The notes: generated from the letters alone by a model not told the origin. Positions 35,105 through 44,408 are shown, numbered from the stretch's first letter. The stretch: DNA of 64,000 nucleotides from Actinomadura rudentiformis (GCF_008923185.1 NZ_WBMT01000004.1:248001-312000), one strand, 5' to 3'. Made by a program: numbers and translations.

Positions 35105-35154
35105 GATAGCAGCGCGGCTGGCCCGCGTTGGGGCTGGCCGTTCACTGCCTTCGG

Positions 35155-36336
35155 TCAGTGTGCTGGGGTCACGTCGGCGGTGACTGGCACGTCGGGCATG
35201 GCGGTGTTGGTGACGACGGCGAGGTGGTGCCCGTTGCGAGTGGGCAGCCACTGGGCGCCGACCAGGGGGATGAGCGCGATGTTCGGTGTGGGGCCACGGG
35301 ACCAGTCCAGGGTTCCGGCGATGGTGGCCAGGCGGGTTTGGGCGATTGCCTGGGCGACAGCGCGATGGTCGGTGACGTCGGAGGCAGTGCACAGGGCGTG
35401 GTGGGCGACTTCGACAAGGGCGTAAGCCAGGCCCAGGGGCTGTGACCAAGGTTTGCCGGTGGCGTCTTGGTAGGCGTTGGCCAGTTCAGCGGTGGTGGTG
35501 CCGTCCAGCGATGAACGGTGCGGGTGGGTGGGCGTCCAGTACGCCAGGGTGGCCACGCGTGCGGCGGAGAGCTCGTCGGTGTGGGGATAGGTCAGCCAGC
35601 GTGAGCATGTGATGAGGCGGGGGAGCAGCCCGGCTTGGTGTGCCTGGCGATGAAACAGCGTCAGGTCGGCGGCGGTGGCGGCGCTGGTGATGACGTCGAC
35701 GTCGTTGCGGCGCAGGTGGGCGATGTGCGAGCCGAAGTCGGTGGCGGGCTCGCGATACCCGCCCGGGTCGATCAGGGTGGCGCGCGGGGCGGCGGCCGGC
35801 ACGAAGCCGTGGTGGGGATGACGCAGAAGCTGGCCTTGCAGGTCGTCGTTCCACAGGCAGCCGACCCTCTGTATGCCGCCGAGGCGTTCCCAGATGTCGG
35901 CGAACACGTTGGCGATGTCGTCCAGCCCCCACGCGAAGTGGAACGTCCACGCGAACTCGCGCCGCAGTTCGCCGCCGCGCGAGTACATGTAGGCCTGCCA
36001 CGGAAAGGTGGTCGAGATGCACGGAACACCGAGGGTCTCGCAGGTGTCAGCGACCGCAGGCAGGACCTTCGTGCCCGCCATGGTGATCACCACGTCGGCC
36101 TGGTCGTGCTCGACCAGGTCGCGTACCGCCTGGCGGGCATGGACCGGATCCGACCGGCTGTCGCGGGTGGCGAAGCAGAGCTGGTAGCTGCGGCCGCCAT
36201 TGCGAAGCTGCGAACGGCGCGACGCCAGCTTGTCGACCACGAATGACAGCGGAGCGCCGAGCGCGGCCAATCGCCCGGTCTGCGGCACGACGGCCCCGAT
36301 GCACAGCCGCGATTTCGACGCCACCATGACCTCCAT
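35155..36336 (-). CDS. Periplasmic-binding-protein-type I fold protein (ABC amino acid/amide sensor-like), no signal peptide
   Basis: 393 aa resembling Leu/Ile/Val-type substrate-binding proteins ('RLCIGAVVPQTGRLAALGAP', 'VDVITSAATAADLTLFHRQA', 'LGLAYALVEVAHHAL'). There is no N-terminal hydrophobic segment or lipobox, and no permease or ATPase genes nearby, so it is likely to be cytoplasmic, sensing a small molecule rather than transporting it. ATG 36336; an ATG three codons later is possible. Confidence 0.75.
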   Translation of the reverse strand: MEVMVASKSRLCIGAVVPQTGRLAALGAPLSFVVDKLASRRSQLRNGGRSYQLCFATRDSRSDPVHARQAVRDLVEHDQADVVITMAGTKVLPAVADTCETLGVPCISTTFPWQAYMYSRGGELRREFAWTFHFAWGLDDIANVFADIWERLGGIQRVGCLWNDDLQGQLLRHPHHGFVPAAAPRATLIDPGGYREPATDFGSHIAHLRRNDVDVITSAATAADLTLFHRQAHQAGLLPRLITCSRWLTYPHTDELSAARVATLAYWTPTHPHRSSLDGTTTAELANAYQDATGKPWSQPLGLAYALVEVAHHALCTASDVTDHRAVAQAIAQTRLATIAGTLDWSRGPTPNIALIPLVGAQWLPTRNGHHLAVVTNTAMPDVPVTADVTPAH

Positions 36337-36346
36337 GAGCGGTCCA

Positions 36347-36388
36347 CCCGGGGGCCTGGGTTCGTATGGCTCGCCTCAGGCCCCCGGG
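36347..36388 (-). terminator. Perfect 12-bp hairpin
   Basis: CCCGGGGGCCTG (36347-36358) pairs with CAGGCCCCCGGG (36377-36388), directly after the stop of the secreted repeat protein on the minus strand. Confidence 0.85.
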
Positions 36389-36392
36389 AGGC

Positions 36393-36773
36393 TTATTTGT
36401 CCTTGGTGATGCAGGTGGTTTGGCTCAGCACCGAGACCGTCTCGTTGCCACAGTTGTTGCTGTGACCGGAGGCGTTCCGAGCGAACAGGAGGTTGGACAG
36501 CACACCGCCGCTGGGACCTGCGTGATCACCCTCTTTGTGAGCGCCGTGTTTGTCTGTTGTGACGCAGGTGCGGTCTTTGAGGACCGACACCTTGCCAGTG
36601 CCGCACAAGTTGGCGTGTCCGGAGGAGTTGCGTCCTGAAAGGTTGGACAGCAGGCCGCCGGCTCCTCCGTCGCCGTCCCCGGAACCCGGGCTGGCCATGG
36701 CGGCCCCGACGGGGGCCGCCAGCACCCAGCCGGCCGTGGCTGCGAGCACGGCGACTCTTCGTATCGTGTGCAT
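36393..36773 (-). CDS. Small secreted protein with two chaplin-like repeats
   Basis: 126 aa. A signal peptide (MHTIRRVAVLAATAGWVLAA, cleavage after AMA) is followed by two ~37-residue repeats of plan GGxLSNL-RNxSGHxN-CG-VSVL-TC[V/I]T-DK, each with two Cys. Size, Cys spacing and Gly/Asn content recall the DUF320/chaplin type of aerial-surface proteins, but the hydrophobic pattern is weaker. ATG 36773 is chosen over 36779 since AAGGA lies 5 nt upstream of it. Confidence 0.7.
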   Translation of the reverse strand: MHTIRRVAVLAATAGWVLAAPVGAAMASPGSGDGDGGAGGLLSNLSGRNSSGHANLCGTGKVSVLKDRTCVTTDKHGAHKEGDHAGPSGGVLSNLLFARNASGHSNNCGNETVSVLSQTTCITKDK

Positions 36774-37480
36774 TTCCATCCTTGAAGATCGGAAGATTTC
36801 CCATGCCTCAGCAAAGGGAAGGTATGGCTACGCATAGTAGTGAGTCATGTGCTCTGCGTGCGCGGTAATGAAACTCTTGATCTCATAGGAAGGACGAGTG
36901 CTTCGCCGTCGAAGGTGAGCTGATCCACGAGGGGGAGGAAGCGCGCGGTGCCCGACCGGGTGCCTTGGACCGGACCCTCGCCCACCGCGGCTGGATCAGG
37001 ATCGACGACCAGGCGGCGGGATCGGATGGAGCCACAAGCGCCTGTGGTCGCGGTTCCGGGCACAGATCCGGACTGCCTCCCGAGCGCTCCGCGAAACTGG
37101 TCCGCTTCGACCACGCCGTTCACCGTCTCGCTGCAGGCGGACGCGCGGCCGAGGTCGCGGCGCAGGCCGGCAACGTCGACCAGTCCATCTCATCGGGAGG
37201 TTGCGGCGTTCGCCGGAGGGACTCCGGCGACCAGACCAAGAGCCCGTGGTTGGCGGTGGACGACATCGCCTGGACGGGACGCCCATCACGCTCGATCTCG
37301 CTGAGCCGATGCCCGCTGCCTGCCGCCCGCCTGGGACCTCGACCACTTACGGCCTAGCCGCGTGTGGCCTGGCGAAACGCGATGTTTGCCCCAAGCATCC
37401 CGGGGTCATTAATCCGGACAGCACCGGGTTTCGGGGAGCGCGGGGGCCGCGCCGGCTCGGGTGCACGGGGGGCAAGTGCG
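36774..37480. other. No gene seen
   Basis: About 700 bp. ORFs on both strands are compositional (Arg/Pro/Ser-rich) and have no motif. The promoter of the secreted protein must lie near 36780-36900. Confidence 0.4.
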
Positions 37481-37777
37481 ATGAGAGTCATGCTGAGGGC
37501 GCAGCTGGACACCCAGGTCTCGAACCAAGCGCTCAAGAGCGGCAAACTGCAAGAGGTCATGGAGTCGATGATGGAACGGCTCAAGCCCGAGGCGGCCTAC
37601 TTCGGCCCCAGCGAGGGCGGACGTTCCTGCACCTTCGTGTTCGACATGCAGGACAGCTCAGCGCTGCCGACACTCGCGGAGCCGCTTTTCCAGGAACTCG
37701 GCGCAAAGGTCGAGGTCCAGCCCGTGATGAACCCGGAAGACCTGCAGAAGGGCCTCGCTGGCTTGCAGCGTTCCTGA
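37481..37777 (+). CDS. Hypothetical protein (98 aa)
   Basis: Small alpha/beta protein starting 'MRVMLRAQLDTQVSNQALKS', with 'LKPEAAYFGPSEGGRSCTFV' and 'EPLFQELGAKVEVQPVMNPE'. It looks like a conserved actinobacterial family I cannot name. Ribosome site GGGGGG-type. Monocistronic. Confidence 0.7.
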   Translation: MRVMLRAQLDTQVSNQALKSGKLQEVMESMMERLKPEAAYFGPSEGGRSCTFVFDMQDSSALPTLAEPLFQELGAKVEVQPVMNPEDLQKGLAGLQRS

Positions 37778-37974
37778 ACAAGCACCGGGTGCGAGAGGAG
37801 CAGGCCCGACCGGCCCGGACCCGGTCCGGTCGGGTGCGAGGGCGACCGCCACCGGGCCGGGCGACCGCGATGCGCTAACGGCCCACTGCGCCGCGGTCGA
37901 TCACCACGACGCACCCCAAGATCATCCCAGCGAGACTGATCTGAGCCGAGCCCCGGCGAGCGCAGGCCGTCCGA

Positions 37975-38160
37975 TCACGGCCCGGCGGCCGCTCCCGATA
38001 CCCAGAAACCTTCGTACAACACGACCGTCTGCTCGTGGTCCCCGTCGCGGAACGCCTTCGCTGGGAGCACGAAATGCAGGTAACCGCCGTCGCCAAGGTC
38101 GTAGTGCCCGATAGTGATGATGTGGCGATACGGCTCGCCGGATGCCGCGGCCCCAGCTCC
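37975..38160 (-). pseudogene. C-terminal fragment of an unrecognised protein
   Basis: One minus frame reads 'EPYRHIITIGHYDLGDGGYL', 'HFVLPAKAFRDGDHEQTVVL', then 'YEGFWVSGAAAGP' and a stop. It has ordinary protein character unlike the overlapping frames, and recalls the GDGGYLxF end of DUF1963/YwqG-like proteins. There is no start codon in frame before an upstream stop near 38262. Confidence 0.45.
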
Positions 38161-38300
38161 GCCCCTGGTCGGCGGCGGGTCGCCATCGCCTTTGGCCGAG
38201 CATCGCCGCGGCCCGGTGTCAGCGGCTTCACCGATCAGAAATCCTTCGCCACGTCGTCAGTTCTGGTAGCCCCTCGCCACACGCGGAAGGATTGACGACC

Positions 38301-39305
38301 ATGACCGACGGCAGACTGCTAGGCGCCGACAAGGCCGCGTTCATCGCGGCGGCCCGCTCAAATGACACAGCACAGTTCGCGCTCATCACGGAGCGCTACC
38401 GGCGTGAGCTGCAGGTGCACTGCTACCGGATGCTCGCGAACTACGAGGACGCCCAGGACATGACGCAGGAGACGTTCCTGCGGGCGTGGAACAAGCGGGA
38501 TTCGTTCAAGGGCCAGGCTGCGCTGCGGACCTGGCTGTACCGGATCGCGACGAACGCCTGCCTCGACTTCCTGGAGAAGCGCAACGACCGCACACCCGTG
38601 CCTGCCGAGCTGCCGGACGCGGGCTCGGAATTGCACTACCTGCAGCCCTACCCGGACCGGATGCTCCCGGAGGATCCGCAGGACTCGGTGGTGGCGCGGG
38701 AGACGATCGAGCTGGCGTTCATCGTCGCCGTCCAGCACCTGCCGCCGCGGCAGCGGGCGGTGTTCATCCTGCGCGACGTCCTCGGCTGGCCGGCGTCGAA
38801 GGCCGCCGATGCCCTGGAGCTGACCGTCGCATCGGTGACCAGCGCACTGCAGCGGGCGCGCGTGACGATACGCGAGCAGCTGCCCGACCGCCTCGACTGG
38901 CGGAGCCCCGCCACGCACGAGCTGTCGGATGACGAGCGCGGCGTGGTGAAGTCGTACATCGACGCCCATGAGCGCAACGACCTCGACGGGCTGATGGCCC
39001 TGCTGCGCGACGACCTGCGCTTCGCGATGCTGCCCGACCCGGGCACCGTGATCGTCACGGCCAAGGACGCGGTGGACGGCTGGGTCTCCAACGGGCTCTT
39101 CCAGCGCGGCAAGGACGACTGGCGCTGCATCGCCACGACGGTCAACCGCATGCCCGCCGCCGCACTGTACCTTCGCACCCCCGACGACCCGGAACACCGT
39201 TTGTTCACCATCGCGGTCCTGCACATCGTCGACGGGAAGATCGCCGAGCTCACCGGATTCGACGCCACCGACAAACCATGGCTGGGCCTGCCCGCGACGC
39301 TGTGA
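38301..39305 (+). CDS. ECF sigma factor with SnoaL-like C-terminal domain (SigG/TIGR02960 type)
   Basis: 334 aa. Region 2 ('CYRMLANYEDAQDMTQETFL', 'LRTWLYRIATNACLDFL') and region 4 ('LPPRQRAVFILRDVLGWPAS', 'VTSALQRARVTI') are followed by a ~110-residue SnoaL/NTF2-like domain that modulates activity in cis. It resembles mycobacterial SigG rather than ECF41, lacking the WLPEP/NPDKL motifs. No anti-sigma gene adjoins. It is closed by the hairpin at 39400. Confidence 0.9.
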   Translation: MTDGRLLGADKAAFIAAARSNDTAQFALITERYRRELQVHCYRMLANYEDAQDMTQETFLRAWNKRDSFKGQAALRTWLYRIATNACLDFLEKRNDRTPVPAELPDAGSELHYLQPYPDRMLPEDPQDSVVARETIELAFIVAVQHLPPRQRAVFILRDVLGWPASKAADALELTVASVTSALQRARVTIREQLPDRLDWRSPATHELSDDERGVVKSYIDAHERNDLDGLMALLRDDLRFAMLPDPGTVIVTAKDAVDGWVSNGLFQRGKDDWRCIATTVNRMPAAALYLRTPDDPEHRLFTIAVLHIVDGKIAELTGFDATDKPWLGLPATL

Positions 39306-39399
39306 TCAGCCAAGTCCCCATCGTCGACGAGTCCAGCGCACGGGCCCGGCGTCACCGAAGTCACCGCGGAATGAGCACCCCGACCAGCTGAACACCACC

Positions 39400-39424
39400 G
39401 CCCCGCCGGCGTTGCCGGCGGGGC
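39400..39424. terminator. Bidirectional terminator
   Basis: A perfect 11-bp stem GCCCCGCCGGC / GCCGGCGGGGC with loop GTT sits between the convergent sigma and reductase genes. Confidence 0.88.
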
Positions 39425-39448
39425 AGCGAGCCGAGCATTTGGCCGTGC

Positions 39449-40033
39449 TCATCGCCTCGTCTCGTATCGGGTCAGCACCACGCCGCCGGGAAATGCCCGC
39501 GTCTCGACCAGGTTCAGGTTCACCCAGCTGTCCAGCGTGGTGAAGAACGGCGTGCCGCCGCCCACCAGGACCGGATGGGTGACGATCGCGTACTCGTCGA
39601 TCAGCCCGGCCCGCATGGCCGCCCCGGCGAGCGTCGCGCCGCCGATGTCCATCGGGCCGCCGTCCTCGGCCTTGAGCCGGGTGATCTCGGCGACCGCGTC
39701 GCCGGTGACCAGGCGGGTGTTCCAGTCGACCTTGTCGATCGTCGATGAGAACACCACCTTCGGCATGTCCCGCCAGAGGCGCGCGAACGCGATCTCCGCC
39801 GGGGTGGCGTTGGGCCGCTGGTCGCCGGTCGGCCAGTGGGAGCTCATCGCCTCCCACAGCTTGCGCCCGTACAGCGACAGTTCGCTCGCCCGCATCTGGT
39901 CGTACCACCACTGGAACAGCTCGGCGCTCGGCGACGAGTCCGGTCCCTCCCCGCCACTCCAGCCGATGTCGTCGCCGGTCGCGGCGATGTAGCCGTTCAG
40001 GGTCACGTTCATGCCGAAGATCAGTTTCCGCAT
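39449..40033 (-). CDS. Dihydrofolate-reductase-like protein (RibD C-terminal family)
   Basis: 194 aa, NAD(P)H-binding reductase fold: 'MNVTLNGYIAATGDDIGWS', 'ELSLYGRKLWEAMSSHW', 'DIGGATLAGAAMRAGLIDEY'. Common beside ECF sigma genes in actinomycetes. True DHFR activity is unlikely; substrate unknown. ATG 40033. Confidence 0.88.
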   Translation of the reverse strand: MRKLIFGMNVTLNGYIAATGDDIGWSGGEGPDSSPSAELFQWWYDQMRASELSLYGRKLWEAMSSHWPTGDQRPNATPAEIAFARLWRDMPKVVFSSTIDKVDWNTRLVTGDAVAEITRLKAEDGGPMDIGGATLAGAAMRAGLIDEYAIVTHPVLVGGGTPFFTTLDSWVNLNLVETRAFPGGVVLTRYETRR

Positions 40034-40329
40034 CGTGCCAGCCTCCCTCGAGTCGATCTCACACGTACAGACGGGCGCGGCGCGGAAACCTCATCGGTGC
40101 GCGATCTGCGTCCGCAGGTGGTCCTCCCGTTCCGGACTCAGCACGGCGTACTCGGCGGGCTCGAACACCACCGACCGGATCTCGGTTTCACCCTCGCAAA
40201 CGCCTGGTCACACAGCTACAGCGCCAGGCCCTCTCACCGCGCTGGAGGTCGCCAAGCAGGGGAGCAGCGGAATACGCCAGAAAGGGATCACCGGGGCACG
40301 TTGTAGCTGGTTGGAGCGGGGACGCAAGG

Positions 40330-40354
40330 ACGCCCGAGCGTTCGGCTCGGGCGT
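40330..40354 (-). terminator. Hairpin terminator
   Basis: ACGCCCGAGC (40330-40339) pairs with GCTCGGGCGT (40345-40354), loop GTTCG. It lies downstream of the nitroreductase fragment on the minus strand. Apart from this, nothing is seen in 40034-40486. Confidence 0.75.
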
Positions 40355-40486
40355 CGGGGGTGCGGTGCTGGAGTGGGTTTAGCTGGCGAGCGGCGGCTAG
40401 GGCGTTGCCCCGTCAGACGTTCGCGGACAGGCCTGGTCCGGGGCCTCTGCGGCTTGGGTCAGGTGCTCGGCCTGGCGGACGGGCAT

Positions 40487-40732
40487 TCACCATCGCTCCC
40501 AGTGCAGGACCTGGTCGCGTGGGATGCGGGGCGCGGGTTTGAAGTCGGTGCCGATCGTGTAGGCGAGCGGGATGAACGCGGCGAGCATGACCTCGTTGTA
40601 GGGGACGCCCAGTGTGGCGGCGAGTTCGTGTTCGAGGGGTCCTTGGGCGGTGGTCCATGTGGTGCCGAGGCCGCGGGCGCGGGCGGTGAGCATGAAGCTC
40701 CAGGTCGCTGGCAGGATGGATCCCCAATTCGC
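40487..40732 (-). pseudogene. Nitroreductase C-terminal fragment
   Basis: 'ILPATWSFMLTARARGLGTT', 'YNEVMLAAFIPLAYTIG' and 'KPAPRIPRDQVLHWERW' match the last ~80 residues of nitroreductase-family flavoproteins. The upstream part is replaced by unrelated sequence at ~40733, exactly where a MarR fragment on the opposite strand begins. Confidence 0.75.
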
Positions 40733-40796
40733 CCCTCTCACCACCAGTGAACGCGCCCAGCTCGCTGCCCTGGTCAGCAAGCTCATGCAGCTCTGA
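40728..40796 (+). pseudogene. MarR-family C-terminal fragment
   Basis: 'APLTTSERAQLAALVSKLM' followed by QL and a stop is the usual C-terminal helix of MarR regulators. Only ~22 codons remain, abutting the truncated nitroreductase. Confidence 0.55.
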
Positions 40797-40823
40797 TCCC
40801 AGGGGGCGCGGACTACGCGTTGG

Positions 40824-40886
40824 TCAGCTCTGATCGTCCTCCGGACCGTGAATGACGCGGTGGAGGGTGGAGCGTCCGACGCAGGG
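40824..40886 (-). pseudogene. Short HTH-like fragment
   Basis: A minus frame ends PCVGRSTLHRVIHGPEDDQS then stop, the pattern of a helix-turn-helix recognition helix. No more of the gene is detectable. Confidence 0.3.
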
Positions 40887-41069
40887 GTGCGGCGGTGTTC
40901 ACTCCCCCCCAGTCCATGAGCATGCTCAATAACGTGATCGCGCCCCTGCGAGTCGTTGCTCATTCCATGATCGACAGCCGTGTTCAATTGGCTGATCACC
41001 TACAGCGGCGCCGAGCCGCGACCTCCGGACTGCCGCTGAGCGACCGCCGACACGCAGAGGTGATCGGAG

Positions 41070-41609
41070 TTATCGGGTGGCCCCTGCCAGTCCCTGAACT
41101 GCGTCGATCACGCTGTCCACCACCTCGGTCAGCGGCTTGGACGCATCGATGATCGTCGCGCCGCGGCTTTGGTAGATCGCTGGCATCCGAGGGTTCCACG
41201 TCAGGGCCGCTGCGAGCTCTTCGGGATGTTGACCGAATGGGTTCGTAGTGCGGGTCGCGAGCCGGTGGCGGAGGGTGTCCTCGTCGATCACCAGGCACAC
41301 GATGAGGTCGAAAAGATCGAGGACGTCTGCTTCGTTCTCCGCCGACCCACACAGGAACGCGATTCGGAAACGAGACTTCTCGACGAGGGTCTCAACGCGC
41401 TCACGGACGATCGCCCACCCGTATCGATCGAGCCAGCCCCCAGGAACCGGATACGGAGGATCCACCACAACCGCGCCCGTAGCTCGATCGATCCAGCGAC
41501 TGAAGCCGTCCTCGTCGGCGTCGAGAGCAACGTGGCCACGCGCTCGCAACACCCCGCAGACCGTGGACTTACCAGTCCCTGAATTGCCCGTCACCCACAC
41601 CAACGCCAC
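41070..41609 (-). CDS. P-loop NTPase / nucleotide-kinase-like protein
   Basis: 179 aa: 'VWVTGNSGTGKSTVCGVLRA' is a Walker A at the N-terminus; 'LFDLIVCLVIDEDTLRHRLA' and 'RTTNPFGQHPEELAAAL' are typical of adenylate-kinase-like AAA_33 proteins, with ArgArg lid residues. Probably phosphorylates a small molecule. GTG 41609 begins 'VALVWVTG'. Monocistronic. Confidence 0.82.
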   Translation of the reverse strand: MALVWVTGNSGTGKSTVCGVLRARGHVALDADEDGFSRWIDRATGAVVVDPPYPVPGGWLDRYGWAIVRERVETLVEKSRFRIAFLCGSAENEADVLDLFDLIVCLVIDEDTLRHRLATRTTNPFGQHPEELAAALTWNPRMPAIYQSRGATIIDASKPLTEVVDSVIDAVQGLAGATR

Positions 41610-42028
41610 GCCGCAAGCGTAGACATGACCACCCCGGGATAGGTGCTGTGACCGCGTAGGCCGTGCCCGCGGTCGTGCCGGAACTGCGCGGAGAGCATCC
41701 CGGGGGTGGATGCGCCGCAGCGGTGTTTTGCAGTGATGCGTGCGGCCGGCACGCTCGGGTCGGCGTTGCCCAAGGCGCTCATCGACGGTACCGACGTGCT
41801 GGTGAATGTGATCTCCTCGGCGCTGAGCCGCGATCGTGAACCAGACGAGACGGTCCACTGACGGCCGTTCTGGTCGCCGATCCACCCCGAGCACGGCGTG
41901 GTGGCGCTGCCGCCCGCGGCGATGCTCGGTCATTTCCACCGCACCGGGCTGCCGCTGCCGGAGACGCTGCTGGGCCTCGGCAAGATCATCAAGGTGCGGG
42001 CGGTCGGCGTCGACGAACGGTTTCCGAT

Positions 42029-42241
42029 CTGCAGGCCGCCCTGGATCACGCCTGGGCCACGTTGGTCCCGCCCTATGTCGCGCTGGACCTGGCCGCGGTG
42101 AGCTTTTGTGACTCTTTTGGCGTGAACGTCCTGTTGTGTGGCTGGAAACGTGCCTCTGGCCTGTGCGGTGAGCTGATTCTGGCAGACGGCCGACCCACAG
42201 CCTGGAATTACCGGCAATACCAGTCGATTAGATTGACATAA
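42029..42241 (+). pseudogene. STAS-domain (anti-sigma factor antagonist) fragment
   Basis: 'LQAALDHAWATLVPPYVALD', 'LAAVSFCDSFGVNVLL', with the conserved phosphorylatable Ser in CDSFGVN, then 'ELILADGRPTAWNYRQYQ' and a stop. The N-terminal strand lies in another frame. Coding-like pieces upstream (41700-42000) are not recognised. Confidence 0.55.
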
Positions 42242-42305
42242 TCATTCTTATCGACCAATCTTCGATGTCTGCTACGCAGCCCCACATCTCGATCCGTGCC
42301 GCGGC

Positions 42306-42995
42306 CTATGTCTGGTTGCCAGCCGTGTAGCTCACCAAGAGGTCAGCCAACTCCTTCGGGTGACTCAGCGCGACGCAGTGACAACCCGGGATCTCGTCGG
42401 GGTCGATGCCCAGCCGTTCTGGCGCCAGCCGCCGGAAGAAGTCGGCCGGAAAGAACAGGTCGTCCTTGCACAGCACGAATTTCGTCGTCACATCCGGCCA
42501 TGCATCAAGCGGCCACGGCGAATCGTAGGCAGTTGACGACTCTCCGCGTTCCTTGCTCAACGCCTCCTCGGCGAGGGCACGAGGCACGCCGTTGTAATAA
42601 CAGATGAACGGGTCGGCGTTGCCGGTCCTGCCGCCGTCCAACTCGGCCTGCTCTCGTACGGCCTGGCCATAACCGGTATTGGTCCACCAATCTGCCGCGG
42701 ACTCTCCTGGGGACGGAATCATCGCGGCGAGCAGAACAAGTACGTCCACCGGAAGCCGATCGGCCACCAGCGGTGCGGTGAAGCCACCGTACGAATGACC
42801 TACAACGACCAGATCCTGCCGATCGCCTACTGCCTTGACCACCGTGTCCGCATAGTCATTCAGGCTCGCGGAGTCGTCGTCACACGGCAGGTCAGGCGCG
42901 ACCACATCATGCCCGCGCGAACGCAGTTCGGCCTCCACCAGATGCCAGTACCAACCAACATCCCCGCTGCCGTGAATCAGTGCGAAGGTAGCCAT
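42306..42995 (-). CDS. Alpha/beta hydrolase
   Basis: 229-aa esterase-like hydrolase: oxyanion HG in 'ALIHGSGDVGWYWHLVEAEL', nucleophile elbow 'VVGHSYGGFTAPLVADRL', catalytic His in 'IPGCHCVALSHPKELADLL'. Belongs to the EstB/salicylate-esterase-like group of short hydrolases. Substrate unknown. Confidence 0.9.
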   Translation of the reverse strand: MATFALIHGSGDVGWYWHLVEAELRSRGHDVVAPDLPCDDDSASLNDYADTVVKAVGDRQDLVVVGHSYGGFTAPLVADRLPVDVLVLLAAMIPSPGESAADWWTNTGYGQAVREQAELDGGRTGNADPFICYYNGVPRALAEEALSKERGESSTAYDSPWPLDAWPDVTTKFVLCKDDLFFPADFFRRLAPERLGIDPDEIPGCHCVALSHPKELADLLVSYTAGNQT

Positions 42996-43400
42996 GTCCG
43001 CACCATAGGGCAGATCGCATCAACGTTCCCGGCCCGCTCGGAAAAATGTCGCACAGGTACGGCAGAACGAGCCGATGCACAACCAGCTGGAAAATTCAAT
43101 CCATCTCCAGGGCGGCGCCGAACGATCTAAATGGGCGCTGCGGTGCTTGTCGACGAGACCGCATTGCTGGTCGCGGTGACCCGGGCGAAACAATCCGGTG
43201 TGCCTGGACTCGCAGTACTGCGCGGCCCATCACTCGCGGTGTTGCGCCCTCCAGACGATTCCCGCGCCGACCTGGGCACATGCGACACGGCTCCTTGCCG
43301 GCTGGGCTCCAGGCACCCGGGGTGGCTCGGCCAAAGCGCAGTTACACCCGCTGCAAGCCTGGATGGATTCGGTTAACAGCCCACGCGTTCAGAATCGTCA
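42996..43400. other. No gene seen
   Basis: 405 bp with no supported coding frame, hairpin or repeat. Confidence 0.4.
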
Positions 43401-44402
43401 TCATAGGTCGCGAGTTCCGAGAATGTAAGCCGCCGTAAGCGCAACGCCACGGTCTTCGTCGTGTGCCAGATCTGCGAGGGCACGAGAGGTGGTGATTCCC
43501 GGGATATCCGCGAGCGCCTGGGTCAGCCGTCGACGTGCAGACGACTCAATGGTGCCGCGGGCAAGGCGCTCAACGAGGCTGGTGGCGATCTGGTCCGCCA
43601 ACGCGGGACGGCTGGCCAGCGCGCTCAGTGTGTCGGCTGCATCGACGTCATTCGCCTCCTGGACGACCATATCGATGAGCGTCGGGATCGCATCGGCCAC
43701 TCCACGTACCCCGAGCGCCAGCGCCGCATACCTGCGGACCACGACGTCGGAGCCGGCGAGGGCGTCCTGCAGGAGTTCGGTCGCTTGACCGCCCGAGATC
43801 TCAGCGATGGCCTGGACAGCACGTTTCCGTACCTCGGCTTCTGGCGAGCCGAGGCCCTCCGCCAGCAGGTCCAATGCGCCATCACCCAGCTGCGCCAAGG
43901 CCCATTGAAGGGCTCCGGCGACGTTCGGGTCCGCCTCGTTCAGCACCGCCTCGACAAGTGCTTCCACCGGCACCGGAACCTCTGCGACCGAGGACAAGGC
44001 CGCGCGCTGACGCTGCCCAGCGCTCTTTGACCCCAACGCCCGCAGAAGTGCCACGACCTGAAGGACGTCCTCCCAACCGCCGGGTTCCGCGGCACCGATC
44101 CGACGCAGTCGCGTGAGCAGCTCGGTCTCATGTGCGATGCGGTCGCGCGTCTGGCGGATGAGGTCGTCGACGAGCTCTGCGGGTGTGAAGCCGGGATCAT
44201 CGAGCGCACGCCTGACTTCACGCAGCGACAGCCCCAACGACCGCAGGCTCTCGATATGGAAGATCCGCCGTATGTCCTCGCTGGAGTACTCCCGATAGCC
44301 GGCGTCGGTACGACCCGTTGGCCGCACGAGGCCGAGCGAGTCGTAATGCCTGAGCATGCGGGCGCTGACCCCGGAACGCCGTGCCACATCACCGATCAAC
44401 AC
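43401..44402 (-). CDS. MerR-family regulator fused to HEAT repeats
   Basis: 333 aa. The N-terminal MerR winged HTH ('LIGDVARRSGVSARMLRHYD', 'GYREYSSEDIRRIFHIESLR') and dimerisation helix reach about residue 105; the rest is a HEAT-repeat solenoid ('AEVRKRAVQAIAEISGG', 'VVRRYAALALGVRGVAD'). HEAT repeats as the sensor domain of a MerR protein are uncommon. GTG 44402, 6 nt after a separate HEAT protein. Confidence 0.88.
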   Translation of the reverse strand: MLIGDVARRSGVSARMLRHYDSLGLVRPTGRTDAGYREYSSEDIRRIFHIESLRSLGLSLREVRRALDDPGFTPAELVDDLIRQTRDRIAHETELLTRLRRIGAAEPGGWEDVLQVVALLRALGSKSAGQRQRAALSSVAEVPVPVEALVEAVLNEADPNVAGALQWALAQLGDGALDLLAEGLGSPEAEVRKRAVQAIAEISGGQATELLQDALAGSDVVVRRYAALALGVRGVADAIPTLIDMVVQEANDVDAADTLSALASRPALADQIATSLVERLARGTIESSARRRLTQALADIPGITTSRALADLAHDEDRGVALTAAYILGTRDL

Positions 44403-44408
44403 TGCCCA

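Noticed and set aside
41604..42101. Coding-like plus frames ('VDAPQRCFAVMRAAGTLGSA' near 41706; 'MVALPPAAMLGHFHRTGLPL' near 41898)
   Set aside because: Possible gene fragments but no family recognised and no joint frame; only the STAS part could be supported.
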